Origin: Arthrobacter sp. PsM3 | GTDB lineage: Bacteria; Actinomycetota; Actinomycetes; Actinomycetales; Micrococcaceae | NCBI RefSeq assembly: GCF_030433895.1 | Contig: NZ_JARUXE010000001.1 | Coordinates: 1 to 64,000, forward strand | Reading direction: 5' to 3' | DNA length: 64,000 bases | Shown here: one piece after another, positions 1 to 9,647 of the stretch | Position numbering within the stretch: position 1 is the stretch's first letter | How the letters are laid out: each line of letters begins with the position of its first letter | Made by a program: the position numbers and the translations under genes | Notes under the pieces: generated by a model | Told to the model about the DNA's origin: nothing | The model's database searches: none | What the model saw: only the letters and a program-made list of their open reading frames with translations

Positions 1-1
1 G

Positions 2-1222
2 TCCCTGGCCGAATCCCTGCTGCCGCGCCAGGGATTCACCGGCGGGCCGTTGCCTTCCGTGCACGGGGAACTCGGGGCCGCCGTGGCCTCCGGGGAGATC
101 GCATCCCGGCCCGCGACCATCATCACCCTGGCACTGGACCGTGTCCGGCACGTCTGCGACGCCGGCGCCGCCGCCCGGATGGAACACGCCCTGACCCGCA
201 CCGCCGCGGAAAACGACACGGACTTCCTGACCCGCGTGGCCCGGAGCTGGACCGATGCGCTGGACCAGGACGGCGCCGAGCCCTCCGAAGAGCTCCTGCG
301 CCAACTCCAGGGCGCTTTCCTCCGTAAACCCCGCCACGGACTCCAGCACCTGGAGATCTTCGGAACGGCCGAACAATTCGAACACCTCCTCACCGTCATG
401 AACACCGCCACCAACCCCCGCACACCAGCCCCGGAACCCGGAACCGACGCCGCACCGGCGGGCACCACCCTTGCCACCGGAGTCCCGGCCGCCGGGATCT
501 GCGCCGGGGGCGTCGCCGGCGGCCCTGTCCCGTGGGCCGAGGGCGGCCCGGACCGCGCGGAGGTCCCCCTTGACCTGCGCTCACGCCCGCAGAAACTCCT
601 CGACGGGCTCGTCAGTGCCTGCAAAGCCGCCCTCGCCGCCGGCACCCTGCCCGCCGCGGGAGGACTCCGCCCCCAGGTCAGGGTCACCATCGACTACCGG
701 GACCTGCTCGCCCGGCTCGGACACGCCGACGGAGACCCGCAGAACACCGGCGGCCCCTTCCACCCGGGAGACACGACGGAACACACCGGCAACCTGCTCT
801 TCACCGGCCCCGTCACCGCCTCCACCGTCCGGAAGATCGCCTGCGACGCGGACATCATCCCGGTCCTGCTCGGCAGCGAAGGCCGGGTCCTGGACATCGG
901 CCGCGCCTCACGGGTCTTCCCGCCCCACATCCGCAAAGCCCTCACCGCCCGCGACCAGGGCTGCACGTTCCCCGGCTGCACCATCCCCGCACCCTGGTGC
1001 GAAGCCCACCACATCACCTACTGGTCCCGCGGCGGAACAACCGGCACAGACAACGGAGCACTCCTGTGCTCCCACCACCACCACGTCATCCACAAAGAAC
1101 AATGGAGCATCCAAATCCGCCACGGCATCCCCTGGTTCATCCCGCCACCCCACCTGGACCCACGCCAAAAACCCCGACGCAACCACTACTTCCGGCCCAC
1201 AGACCCCGACACCCCCGTCTGA
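2..1222 (+). CDS. DUF222/HNH endonuclease domain protein, 5'-truncated by the window edge
   Basis: The reading frame is open from base 2, so the N-terminus lies outside the window. What remains is about 406 residues, most of the DUF222 region (13E12-repeat family), followed by a C-terminal HNH nuclease domain. The HNH part is visible near the end: HITYWSRGG, then the Asn in TGTDNGALLC, then a His-rich SHHHHVIH. This family is highly duplicated in Arthrobacter and other actinobacteria. Its biological role is not settled, and proposals include selfish or phage-related nucleases. A Gly/Ala/Pro-rich linker (about nt 430-560) separates the two halves. The call is firm at family level; no specific substrate can be read. 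Confidence 0.9.
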   Translation, partial: SLAESLLPRQGFTGGPLPSVHGELGAAVASGEIASRPATIITLALDRVRHVCDAGAAARMEHALTRTAAENDTDFLTRVARSWTDALDQDGAEPSEELLRQLQGAFLRKPRHGLQHLEIFGTAEQFEHLLTVMNTATNPRTPAPEPGTDAAPAGTTLATGVPAAGICAGGVAGGPVPWAEGGPDRAEVPLDLRSRPQKLLDGLVSACKAALAAGTLPAAGGLRPQVRVTIDYRDLLARLGHADGDPQNTGGPFHPGDTTEHTGNLLFTGPVTASTVRKIACDADIIPVLLGSEGRVLDIGRASRVFPPHIRKALTARDQGCTFPGCTIPAPWCEAHHITYWSRGGTTGTDNGALLCSHHHHVIHKEQWSIQIRHGIPWFIPPPHLDPRQKPRRNHYFRPTDPDTPV

Positions 1223-1300
1223 CACTGGACCCCTGAACAACGACGGCAAGCCCCGCGCCACATGAACACAAGTGCCGTCCTGCACGGTGCAGCATCCAGT

Positions 1301-1319
1301 TATCTCGATGATGGAGATA
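1301..1319. promoter_or_regulatory. Inverted repeat upstream of the hydrolase gene
   Basis: TATCTC and GAGATA form 6-bp inverted arms around a 7-base centre, 11 bases before the GTG start at 1330. It could be a regulator site or a leader hairpin. No regulator gene is adjacent, so the role is unknown. Confidence 0.3.
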
Positions 1320-1329
1320 CCATCGAGCT

Positions 1330-2355
1330 GTGAGAAACGCGATACTGGAGGACCAGGGCAGCCATGAACCCGCAAGGCTTGGACCGGCAGTCCTGAGGTG
1401 GAGCGGCGCCCTCACTGCGGCAGGACTGATCGTGGTCCCGCTCTGGATGTTGTTTGGCAACAGCGCCGTCCTTGGCGGCCACCCGGCGCTGCCGGCCCTG
1501 TTGTTGGCCGCCGTCGCAATGGGCCTTGTCTGGATGTTCATCCTTATCAAACACTCGACCCTGCTCAGGCGCTGGAGCCCCAACCTCCACCGGAGTTCGA
1601 ACAATAGCCGGAGGCCACAGCGCAGGGTGACGCGCTGGCAACTGGTCCGCGGCCTTGCGGGCAGGATTGTTGTCCTCGGTCTCGTCGCGGGTCTGGCATG
1701 GCTCAATCCGTTCCCCTACCAGCCCGGCGGCGCCGATGGCCAGACGACCGGGACCTCCGCTGAGGACGCCACCTCGATCACTCTCGCCCCGGAGGGGAAG
1801 GCCACGTCGGGACTCGTCTTCTACCCCGGGGCGCGGGTAGACGCGCACGCCTATCGGGACATCCTTGGCCCGCTCGTGGACGCGGGCCATCTGGTCGTCA
1901 TCGTGAAACCACCGCTGGGCATCTCGCTGCTGGACACTGGCCAGGCACGCGGAGCCATGGACCGCCACCCCGGGATCACGGCGTGGGCGGTCGGTGGCCA
2001 CTCGCTGGGAGGAGTGAGCGCCTCCTCCTTCGCGAAATCTAACCCCGATGTCTCCGGGCTTCTGCTCTTTGGCTCGTACCCCGCGGATAGCCTGGAGGAC
2101 AGCGAAAATCTCTCGGTGCTGTCCATCTCAGGCTCGAACGATGGCCTCACCACCCCTGACAAGATCGCTGCGTCGAAGTTGCTGCTCCCTCCAACCGCCA
2201 CCTTCGCAACTGTGCAGGGCGGGGTGCACGCGTTCTTCGGAGACTATGGTGAGCAACCCGGGGACGGCCAACCGGGCGTCCCCCGCGACCAGGCCCAGCA
2301 GCAGATCGCTGCGGAATCAGTCCGCTTCATGGACGGCGTCCGCAGCGCCGGCTGA
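1330..2355 (+). CDS. Membrane-anchored alpha/beta hydrolase
   Basis: 341 residues from a GTG start. Two hydrophobic segments lie at about residues 25-45 and 50-72, with a third at about 108-126, so the enzyme is probably anchored in the membrane with its catalytic domain at the C-terminus. The nucleophile elbow GHSLGG sits at about residues 223-228. A candidate acid is in GSNDGLT (about 272) and a candidate His in GGVHAFFGDYG (about 299), giving the usual Ser-Asp-His order. The substrate cannot be inferred. The start is uncertain: a GGAG lies about 14 bases upstream of the GTG, while a well-placed ATG at 1364 is out of frame and opens only a 10-codon ORF. It stands alone, between the HNH gene and a glyoxalase fragment. 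Confidence 0.75.
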   Translation: MRNAILEDQGSHEPARLGPAVLRWSGALTAAGLIVVPLWMLFGNSAVLGGHPALPALLLAAVAMGLVWMFILIKHSTLLRRWSPNLHRSSNNSRRPQRRVTRWQLVRGLAGRIVVLGLVAGLAWLNPFPYQPGGADGQTTGTSAEDATSITLAPEGKATSGLVFYPGARVDAHAYRDILGPLVDAGHLVVIVKPPLGISLLDTGQARGAMDRHPGITAWAVGGHSLGGVSASSFAKSNPDVSGLLLFGSYPADSLEDSENLSVLSISGSNDGLTTPDKIAASKLLLPPTATFATVQGGVHAFFGDYGEQPGDGQPGVPRDQAQQQIAAESVRFMDGVRSAG

Positions 2356-2406
2356 CAGGCAGGCGCCGCCCAAGGACACCGCCAGGGACACCCGGATTCT
2401 GCCACG

Positions 2407-2682
2407 ATGGAGGCATCCAAAATGGCTCTGCGAATGAGGAGCCTTGGCTTGCTCAGCCGCTTCTGCGTCAATCCCATCCCGCCTGCCCAGGACGGCGACC
2501 GCGCCCGAAGGTTCTACCGAGACGTCCTCGGCCTCGATCTGCTCACCGGCCCGACGGACCACCCCATGGTGTTCGGCGCGGCCCAAGGCTCAAGCATTGC
2601 CCTGAGCGAAATGCCGGAGCGCATCCCACCGCCCTATCCCACCGAAGGCAACCTGACTTCGCTCAACGAATTCGTCGGCTGA
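2407..2682 (+). pseudogene. Truncated VOC/glyoxalase-family remnant
   Basis: 91 codons. The middle (AQDGDRARRFYRDVLGL, then MVFGAAQGSSIALSE, then PPPYPTEGN) matches the first beta-alpha-beta half of the vicinal-oxygen-chelate fold, where a motif like DLDRARRFYEDVLGL is typical. Intact single-domain members have about 120-130 residues. Here the frame stops right after the first half, 16 bases before the convergent gamma-glutamyltransferase-like gene ends. The N-terminal 25 residues do not look like a normal VOC start. It is best read as a decayed fragment, but a shortened functional protein is not excluded. Confidence 0.6.
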
Positions 2683-2698
2683 ATGGCAACGCCGCCCG

Positions 2699-4537
2699 CT
2701 AACGTCCCGCGGCATATCCCTGCGCACCGCGGGGATTTGCCGCCGCCTGCAGGACTCCGGTCGCAGGATCCCGCACCACCGCAGACAAGCGTCCCAGCGT
2801 CCAGCCGCCTACCCTGGTGACGACGTGACCGCGGCGTTCCAGCCCCGCGATGACGTCCTCGCCCAGCCGGTCCTCGACGACGGCGCCGCCGGGTTCCCAG
2901 GTTCGCGGCCAGAACGAACCGGGCATCGACGTCGTATGGAACGTGGGTGCGTCCACGGCCTGCTGCGGCGTGTAGCCGCCGACGATCGTGCGCAGCAGGT
3001 ACGGCAGCTGCCATTGATCCTGTTGGTCACCGCCCGGCGAACCCAGCGCGGTCACGGCCTTGCCGTCCCGCAGCACAAGGGTGGGTGTCAGCGTGGTGCG
3101 GGGCCGCTTCCCCGGGGTCAGGGTGGACGGTGTACCCGGTTCGAGCCAGGTCATCTGGAGCCGGGTGCCGAGACAAAAGCCCAGTTCCGGGATGGCGGGC
3201 GAGGACTGCAGCCAGCCGCCCGACGGCGTGGCAGAGACCATGTTGCCCCAGCGGTCCACGACGTCGATATGGCAGGTGTCGCCGCGGGTTTCCCCGCCCG
3301 GCGCCACGGTGGGCTCCCCCACCCCGAGGCCGCCGGCTGCCGCTCCCGCCCCCGAAGGAACTGGCGGCGTGTTGTGGGTGCGCAGCGGCGGCAAGTACGG
3401 CTCACGGCCGGGCACTGTGCCGGGCCGGAACTCATGCGAGGCCCGCTCCCCGATCAGCGCGCGGCGTCCGGCGCAGTATTCGGCGGACAGCAGATACTCC
3501 AGCGGCACGTCGGTGTCGCCGTAGTAGGCTTCCCGGTCGGCGAGTGCCAGCTTCTGGGCTTCCAGGATGGTGTGCGCCCCGAGCTCGGTGGACGGGTCGA
3601 GGTACCGGTCATCGAACCCCTCGAGAATGGCGAGCGTCTGAAGCAGCGCCGGGCCCTGCCCCCACGGCCCCGTCTTAGCGATCGTGTGTCCACGGAACTC
3701 CACCGTGGCTGCCGGCTCGTACCCGGCTTGGAATCCCGCGAGGTCCTCCAGTGCCAGGACCCCGCGGTGGTCCTTGCCGGAGGAATGCCGGTGCGGGGTC
3801 TGGACGGATTCCACCATCGCCTTGGCCACGAAGCCCTCGCGCCATTCCCGGCGAGCGGCATCGATCCGGGCCTCGCGGGTGTCGTTCCCCGCCTGCTCAA
3901 CCGAACCGGCTGCCCCGGCGTCGACCAGGCGTTGCAGCGTCCGGGCATACGCAGGGTTCCGGACAAGCTCCCCTTCGGCCGGAATCCGGCCTCCTGGCAT
4001 CCAGAGGTCGGCCGAGGCGGGCCAGTGCGTCTGGAACAGTTCCGCTACGGCGGCGATTGTCGTGCCGACCCTGCCCAGCATCGGGTGCCCGTCCCCGGCA
4101 TAGTTGATCGCGAGTTCCAGCACCTCGCCCAGTTCCCACGTCCCGTGGTCGCGCAACAGCAGGAGCCAGGCGTCGACGGCGGCGGGCACCGCGGCGGCCA
4201 GGGCACCCGAGCCCGGCACCAGTTCCAGGCCTTCGGCGAGATAGTGCACCGGGGTGGCTCCGGCCGGGGCCGGGCCCTGGCCCATCAGCACGACGGGTTT
4301 GCCGGGTTCCTCCGCGGTGGCGAAGACTCCGGTCATGTCCCCGCCCGGACCGTTCAGGTGCGGCTCCACTACATGCAGTACGAAGGCTCCGGCCGTTGCG
4401 GCGTCGAACGCGTTACCGCCGCGTTCCAGCACCGCCTGGGCAGCCGCCGTCGCGAGCCAATGCGTGGAGGCGCTCATCCCGAAGGTGCCCTGCAGCGTGG
4501 GGCGGGTGGTGAACACCTCCGGACGGGTGAACGCCAC
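2699..4537 (-). CDS. Gamma-glutamyltransferase family protein (YwrD-like, cytosolic)
   Basis: 612 residues, an Ntn-hydrolase of the gamma-glutamyltransferase fold. The N-terminal half has FGMSASTHWLATAAAQAVLERGG and the GGNAFDAA block typical of the family. The predicted autoprocessing Thr lies in GDTCHIDVVDRWGNMVS, where cleavage would create a large and a small subunit. SPGGDQQDQW corresponds to the oxyanion/substrate loop. There is no signal peptide, unlike periplasmic Ggt, so it belongs with the intracellular YwrD-like group, whose substrates are poorly known. The start is a GTG 59 bases after the small transporter subunit, and an operon with the OFA carrier is likely. This suggests that the carrier imports a substrate or exports a product of this enzyme, which is inference. 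Confidence 0.85.
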   Translation of the reverse strand: MAFTRPEVFTTRPTLQGTFGMSASTHWLATAAAQAVLERGGNAFDAATAGAFVLHVVEPHLNGPGGDMTGVFATAEEPGKPVVLMGQGPAPAGATPVHYLAEGLELVPGSGALAAAVPAAVDAWLLLLRDHGTWELGEVLELAINYAGDGHPMLGRVGTTIAAVAELFQTHWPASADLWMPGGRIPAEGELVRNPAYARTLQRLVDAGAAGSVEQAGNDTREARIDAARREWREGFVAKAMVESVQTPHRHSSGKDHRGVLALEDLAGFQAGYEPAATVEFRGHTIAKTGPWGQGPALLQTLAILEGFDDRYLDPSTELGAHTILEAQKLALADREAYYGDTDVPLEYLLSAEYCAGRRALIGERASHEFRPGTVPGREPYLPPLRTHNTPPVPSGAGAAAGGLGVGEPTVAPGGETRGDTCHIDVVDRWGNMVSATPSGGWLQSSPAIPELGFCLGTRLQMTWLEPGTPSTLTPGKRPRTTLTPTLVLRDGKAVTALGSPGGDQQDQWQLPYLLRTIVGGYTPQQAVDAPTFHTTSMPGSFWPRTWEPGGAVVEDRLGEDVIAGLERRGHVVTRVGGWTLGRLSAVVRDPATGVLQAAANPRGAQGYAAGR

Positions 4538-4596
4538 CGGACCGGTCTGCGCGGAACCCCCCCGGGGAACCCAAGGAACCGCCAGCCGTCATTGGC

Positions 4597-4725
4597 TCAG
4601 CCAAACAGGGCCGCCACCCGGGTGAGGGTTTCGTATACGCCGTATCCCAGCGGAACCCCGACGAGCGCCCAGGCGATTACCAGTTTCCCGGTCGACGGAT
4701 TGACCGATGTCTGTGCAGTGCTCAT
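4597..4725 (-). CDS. Small membrane protein, MFS transporter small subunit type (42 aa)
   Basis: 42 residues with one hydrophobic helix (KLVIAWALVGVPLGYGVYET). The ATG lies 1 base after the stop of the OFA-type carrier, with a GGAGG 6 bases upstream, so translation is probably coupled to the carrier. Short proteins of this kind next to oxalate/formate-antiporter-like MFS genes are recognised in current annotation as a small subunit of the transporter. Its molecular role is not known; stabilising or gating the carrier is a guess. It is too short for most ORF callers. Confidence 0.8.
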   Translation of the reverse strand: MSTAQTSVNPSTGKLVIAWALVGVPLGYGVYETLTRVAALFG

Positions 4726-4726
4726 T

Positions 4727-6121
4727 TCAGGCCTCCAAGGCGGGTTCGTCGGACCGGGCGCGGCCCGGGCGGGGTTCGTGGAACCGGGCATCGACAGGGT
4801 TGACCAGCAGGTTGGCGACAAAGCCGATCACCAGCAGCCCCACCATGGTCAGCAGGGCCGGCTGGTAGGACGCAGCGGTTAGCTGGCCGGGCTTGCCCTG
4901 GGCATCCAGGAATGCGTTGACGATCAGCGGCCCGGCGATGCCGGCAGCGGACCAGGCCGTAAGGAGCCGGCCATGGATCGCCCCGACCTGGAAGGTGCCG
5001 AAGAGGTCGCGCAGGTAGGCGGGGGCGGTCGAGAAGCCGCCGCCGTAGAAGGAGATGATGATGAACGCGAGCGCCACGTAGAGGAACGTGCTGGTGGAGC
5101 CGGCCAGTGCCAGCACGGCGTAGAGCACGGCACCGACGCCGAGGTACATCATGTAGATGCGCTTGCGGCCGGTGACGTCCGAGGTGGCGGACCAGGCGAA
5201 GCGGCCGGACATGTTGCCGATCGAGAGCAGCCCGACGAAGCCGGCGGCGACGGCGGCGCTGACCAGGGACACGCCGTCGGACTGGCGGAAGAAGTCCTGG
5301 ATCATCGGCGCCGCCTGTTCGAGGATGCCGATGCCGGCGGTGACGTTGCAGAACAGGGCGATCCAGACAAGCCAGAACTGCCTGGTCTTCACGGCGTTCT
5401 TGGCGGAGACGTTGTCCGTGGTGACGAGCGTGGCGGCCTTGACCTTGGAGGGGTCGAAGCCGGCCGGCTTCCAGCCCTCGGCCGGGACCTTGATGGTGAA
5501 CGCGCCGAACATCATGTAAGCGAGGTACAAGACGGCGAGGGTCAGGAAAAGCTTGCCGACGGAGTCGCCGCTGGCGATCCAGCCCTTGGCCCCGGAATTG
5601 GGGTCATACATTTTCAGCAGCGCGGTGGAGACCGGGCTGGCGATCAGGGCACCGCCGCCGAAGCCCATGATGGCCATGCCGGTAGCGAGGCCCGGGCGGT
5701 CGGGGAACCACTTGATCAGGGTGGAGACGGGAGAGATGTAGCCGATGCCCAGGCCGATGCCGCCGATGAAGCCGTAGCCCAAGTAAACGAGCCAGAGCTG
5801 GCTGCTGAAGATGCCGAGCGACCCGATCAGGAAACCGCTGGCCCAGAACACCGCCGAGGTGAACATCGCCTTGCGCGGACCGTTCTTGTCCACCCACGTG
5901 CCCATAATGGCGGCCGAGAGGCCCAGCATCACGATGGCGATCGAGAAGATCACGCCGATCTCGGTCAGGCTGGCGCCGAAGTGCTTCACCAGCGCCGTCT
6001 TGTAGACACTCGTCGCGTACGCCTGGCCGATGCACAGGTGCACCGCGAGCGCTGCGGGCGGCACCAGCCACCGGTTGAATCCCGGTGGGGCGATCGTTCG
6101 TTCGCGGTCCAGCCAGCCCAT
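4727..6121 (-). CDS. OFA (oxalate/formate antiporter) family MFS transporter
   Basis: 464 residues from the ATG at 6121, which has GGGGAGC upstream; the longer frame to 6208 has no ribosome site. Twelve hydrophobic helices are expected. The MFS loop 2-3 signature is seen as GTWVDKNGPRKAM, and GIGYISPVSTLIKWFPDRPGLATG is characteristic of the OFA group. The family exchanges small carboxylates across the cytoplasmic membrane. The substrate here is unknown. It is followed directly by the 42-aa small subunit and then the gamma-glutamyltransferase-like enzyme, so a carboxylate or amino-acid derivative linked to that enzyme is possible. Confidence 0.9.
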   Translation of the reverse strand: MGWLDRERTIAPPGFNRWLVPPAALAVHLCIGQAYATSVYKTALVKHFGASLTEIGVIFSIAIVMLGLSAAIMGTWVDKNGPRKAMFTSAVFWASGFLIGSLGIFSSQLWLVYLGYGFIGGIGLGIGYISPVSTLIKWFPDRPGLATGMAIMGFGGGALIASPVSTALLKMYDPNSGAKGWIASGDSVGKLFLTLAVLYLAYMMFGAFTIKVPAEGWKPAGFDPSKVKAATLVTTDNVSAKNAVKTRQFWLVWIALFCNVTAGIGILEQAAPMIQDFFRQSDGVSLVSAAVAAGFVGLLSIGNMSGRFAWSATSDVTGRKRIYMMYLGVGAVLYAVLALAGSTSTFLYVALAFIIISFYGGGFSTAPAYLRDLFGTFQVGAIHGRLLTAWSAAGIAGPLIVNAFLDAQGKPGQLTAASYQPALLTMVGLLVIGFVANLLVNPVDARFHEPRPGRARSDEPALEA

Positions 6122-6280
6122 TGTTGCTCCCCTTGCTTGTCGAAGACGTCGGTGTCCCGGCGGCACAGAGGCGAATGGCCCCCAAATGCGGGCCGTTGCC
6201 TCCGGCAATCATGGTGCAAATCATCAGCAAACGTACTAGTCGTGCGCCGAGTGGTAGGAATTCCGCGGTGAGCGGTCGGG

Positions 6281-8833
6281 CTACTTTCCAAGTCCGGCTT
6301 TCCGCAGGGCCTCCGCCATCGCGGTGTTGGCTGGCGGCGGGACCGGGGTGGACTTCTGCGACTCCCTGGCCGGAGCCCGCCGCTCGGGGGCGGGTTCCCC
6401 GGACGGTTGCTGCGCCGGCGCCCGTCGGGCTGATGACGGGGCCGCCTGCTGAGCCGCCTGCTGACCCGCTGGCCGCGGACGGTCCGGCCGCGAATCGACG
6501 CGCCCGCTGGGGGCCGCCCGTCCCCCGGCGGCCGCCGGTTCGTCGTCGAGCCGCAGCGTCAGCGAGATCCGCTTCCGTTCCGGATCGGCCTCAAGCACCT
6601 TGACCCGCACCACCTGGCCGGATTTGACCACTTCACGCGGATCGGACACGAAGCGGTTGGCCAGCGCGGAGACGTGGACCAGGCCATCCTGGTGCACCCC
6701 GACGTCGACAAACGCGCCGAACGCCGCGACGTTGGTGACAGTCCCTTCCAGGACCATCCCGGGCCTGAGGTCCGAGATCTTCTCGATGCCCTCCGAGAAC
6801 GTCGCCGCCGCAAAGGCCGGACGCGGGTCCCGGCCGGGCTTCTCCAGCTCAGCGATGATGTCCTGCACAGTGGGCAGGCCAAAGGAGCCGTCGACGAAGT
6901 CCTGCGGGTTCAAGGTGGCGTAGCTTCCCGCTGCCGGCCCCTTTCCCCCGGCGGCGGCTTTGATTTTCCGCGCCACCGGGTACGCCTCCGGGTGCACGCT
7001 GGAGGCATCCAGCGGCTCCGCTCCCCCGGTGATCCGCAGGAAGCCGGCGCACTGTTCGAATGCCTTGGCGCCGAGCCGCGGCACCTTCTTCAGCTCGCTG
7101 CGTTTGTGGAACGGGCCGTGCTCGTTCCGGTAGGCGACGATGTTCTCGCTCAGCAGCGGCCCGACGCCGGCAACGCGGCTCAGCAGCGCCGGGGAGGCGG
7201 TGTTGACGTCCACGCCGACAGCGTTCACGCAGTCCTCGACGACGGCATCCAGGCTGCGGTCCAGCTTGGCGGCGGTGACGTCGTGCTGGTACTGCCCGAC
7301 GCCGATCGACTTCGGCTCAATCTTGACCAGCTCCGCGAGCGGGTCCTGCAGCCGCCGCGCAATGGACACGGCCCCACGCAGGGACACGTCCATGCCGGGC
7401 AGCTCCGCGGCGGCCAGCGCCGAGGCCGAATACACCGAGGCGCCGGCCTCCGACACCACGATCTTCTGCGGTTTGGCGTTCTGGCCCGCCGGGTCCGCGC
7501 CAGCGAGCTGCTTGAGCAGCTCAGCGGCGAGCTTGTCCGTCTCCCGCGAGGCGGTGCCGTTGCCGATGGCCACGAGTTCGACGGCGTGCTTCCGGGCCAG
7601 GCTCACGAGCGTCCGCAGCGCCTCGTCCCATTTCCGGGCCGGAGCGTGCGGGTAGATCGTGTCGGTGGCCACGACCTTGCCGGTGCCGTCCACGACGGCG
7701 ACCTTCACCCCGGTGCGCAGCCCGGGGTCCAGGCCCAGGGTGGCCCGGTTCCCGGCCGGCGCTGCCAGCAGCACGTCGCGCAGGTTGGCAGCGAAGACCC
7801 GCACGGCCTCGTCCTCGGCGGCGGCGAACATCCGGCTTCGCAGGTCAGCCGTGAGCCGGGCGAGCACCCGGGAGCGCCAGGCGAGCTGGGCGGTCTGCAG
7901 CAGCCAGGCGTCGGCGGGCCGGCCGCGGTCGGCAACCCCAAGGAACCGGGCCACAGCGGCTTCGTAGCGGCCGCGCGCGGCGGTGAGGGCGGCGTCGTCG
8001 GTCGGTTCAGCCTCGGCGAGGTCCAGCTCCAGCACCCCGTCCTTTTCGCCGCGCAGCAGCGCCAGGACGCGGTGCGAGGGCATCGCCGACGGCTGCTGGG
8101 AGAACTCGAAATAGTCCTTGAATTTCTGCCCCTCGGCGTCCTTGCCCTTCTTCACCCGGGACACCATCCGGCCCTGAGTCCAGAGCCGCTCCCGCAGTGT
8201 GGCGGCCAGGTCGGCGTCCTGGGCGACGCGTTCCACCAGAATGGAGCGGGCGCCGGCGAGCGCAGCGGCGGCGTCGTCAATGGAGTGCTCGGCGTTGAGG
8301 TACCGGGCGGCTTCGCGTTCCGGATCCAGCTCGGGCCGCTTGAGCAGGGCGTCGGCGAGCGGTTCCAGCCCGGCCTCGCGGGCGATCTGCGCCTTGGTCC
8401 GCCGCTTGGTTTTGAACGGCAGGTAGATGTCCTCCAGCCGCGATTTTGTGTCGGCGCCGACGACGGCGGCCTGCAGTTCCGGGGTCAGGGCACCCTGGGA
8501 GGCGATCGCCTCGAGGATGGTCCGGCGGCGGTCCTCGAGCTCGCGCAGGTAGCGCAGCCGCTCCTCCAGCTCCCGGAGCTGGGTGTCATCGAGCGTCCCG
8601 GTGGCTTCCTTGCGGTACCGGGCGATGAACGGCACTGTGGACCCGGCGTCGAGCAGGTCCACGGCCGCTTTCACCTGCCAGGCCTGGACGCCGAGTTCGG
8701 CGGCGATCTGCGCGGCGATGCCGGACTCCCGGGTCTGCGGGGCCTGGGTCTGTGGGGCCTGGGCTGTGGCGGACGGAGTCCGGGGCGGCGGTGCGGAGGC
8801 TGAACTGGCGGGGCGCTGCGGGATTTGGGTCAC
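6281..8833 (-). CDS. tex: Tex family RNA-binding transcription accessory protein
   Basis: 850 residues. The order is a Pro/Ala/Gln-rich start, Tex N-terminal helical region ([37 protein letters not shown] at about 40-76), a YqgF/RNase-H-like domain ([20 protein letters not shown]), a helix-hairpin-helix region ([23 protein letters not shown]), and an S1 RNA-binding domain ([31 protein letters not shown]). The last 80 residues are a low-complexity Pro/Ala/Arg tail. Tex binds nucleic acids and affects transcription and toxin expression in other bacteria. The start is a GTG at 8833. The gene stands as a single unit. Confidence 0.95.
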   Translation of the reverse strand: MTQIPQRPASSASAPPPRTPSATAQAPQTQAPQTRESGIAAQIAAELGVQAWQVKAAVDLLDAGSTVPFIARYRKEATGTLDDTQLRELEERLRYLRELEDRRRTILEAIASQGALTPELQAAVVGADTKSRLEDIYLPFKTKRRTKAQIAREAGLEPLADALLKRPELDPEREAARYLNAEHSIDDAAAALAGARSILVERVAQDADLAATLRERLWTQGRMVSRVKKGKDAEGQKFKDYFEFSQQPSAMPSHRVLALLRGEKDGVLELDLAEAEPTDDAALTAARGRYEAAVARFLGVADRGRPADAWLLQTAQLAWRSRVLARLTADLRSRMFAAAEDEAVRVFAANLRDVLLAAPAGNRATLGLDPGLRTGVKVAVVDGTGKVVATDTIYPHAPARKWDEALRTLVSLARKHAVELVAIGNGTASRETDKLAAELLKQLAGADPAGQNAKPQKIVVSEAGASVYSASALAAAELPGMDVSLRGAVSIARRLQDPLAELVKIEPKSIGVGQYQHDVTAAKLDRSLDAVVEDCVNAVGVDVNTASPALLSRVAGVGPLLSENIVAYRNEHGPFHKRSELKKVPRLGAKAFEQCAGFLRITGGAEPLDASSVHPEAYPVARKIKAAAGGKGPAAGSYATLNPQDFVDGSFGLPTVQDIIAELEKPGRDPRPAFAAATFSEGIEKISDLRPGMVLEGTVTNVAAFGAFVDVGVHQDGLVHVSALANRFVSDPREVVKSGQVVRVKVLEADPERKRISLTLRLDDEPAAAGGRAAPSGRVDSRPDRPRPAGQQAAQQAAPSSARRAPAQQPSGEPAPERRAPARESQKSTPVPPPANTAMAEALRKAGLGK

Positions 8834-8856
8834 CCTGCCATTTTGCCTTACCGGGC

Positions 8857-9462
8857 TCAGGGGCCTGGCTCACCCGAGGGTGGAGTGGTCTCCTGGACGT
8901 CCTGGACAACCTCGTTGCGGCGCAGAAACCACGGTTTGAACGGCGGATCAAAACGGGCGAATCGGGGCGGCCCCACGGACTTTAGCCCGGCGAGCACCAG
9001 TGCCGCCTGGAGGCCCTTGTTGCGCCGTTCGAAGGCAGCTTCCGAGCTACTGCCGGAGAACTGCAGAACAGCCGCCAGGGACCCGGGGATGGTCCGGATC
9101 TTGACCTGGGGGTCAGCCGGTACCGGGGCCGTCTCCGCTGTCAACCCTGCGGGGAGCACAAAGGCGACCACAAAATCAGCGGTCCCTTCGCCTCCCGGCA
9201 GCGGACCGCTCTGAAGCACCGGGGCGGTCATCGCCAGCTTCTGCGAAGGACCGAGCTCCTGGATTACCGGTGCCGTCATCGCCAGCTTCTGGCGGGCGTT
9301 GTTGTTGCCGCTGATGTAGTTGAACAGGTGCCGGAAGGCAGCATTCCCGGCCCGGTCAAACGTCGCGTTGACCTGTGTTTCGGCCACCACGTACGCGGGA
9401 TAGCGGCGCAGCTCGAAGTGCGCGAAGCGCTGGACCAGCTCATAGGGTTGCTGTTCGGTCAT
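8857..9462 (-). CDS. SOUL family heme-binding protein
   Basis: 201 residues. The N-terminus ([25 protein letters not shown]) and the repeated block [11 protein letters not shown]...[11 protein letters not shown] are hallmarks of the SOUL/HBP fold, which binds heme or other hydrophobic ligands. No signal peptide is seen. It ends 24 bases from the GTG start of tex on the same strand, so the two may be cotranscribed with SOUL first. The physiological role in bacteria is unknown. Confidence 0.9.
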   Translation of the reverse strand: MTEQQPYELVQRFAHFELRRYPAYVVAETQVNATFDRAGNAAFRHLFNYISGNNNARQKLAMTAPVIQELGPSQKLAMTAPVLQSGPLPGGEGTADFVVAFVLPAGLTAETAPVPADPQVKIRTIPGSLAAVLQFSGSSSEAAFERRNKGLQAALVLAGLKSVGPPRFARFDPPFKPWFLRRNEVVQDVQETTPPSGEPGP

Positions 9463-9647
9463 AGTCCTCAGACCCTACGCCGATCCTGCGACGGGAACCA
9501 GCGGTATCCTGCCCGGTTCCGGGTTCCGGTTCCCGCTTGCTTGTCAGAGGGCTTTGATAGTTTGAAGAGCAGGGAGCCAGGCCGCGCTGCCGGCGGGTCT
9601 TTGGCGGCAGGCGGCTTCATGCGCAGCGCATCAATATCGGGGGCACA

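Noticed and set aside
2..1222. HNH gene as part of an intron or prophage
   Set aside because: DUF222/HNH genes are common free-standing chromosomal genes in this group and no phage or intron features are next to it.
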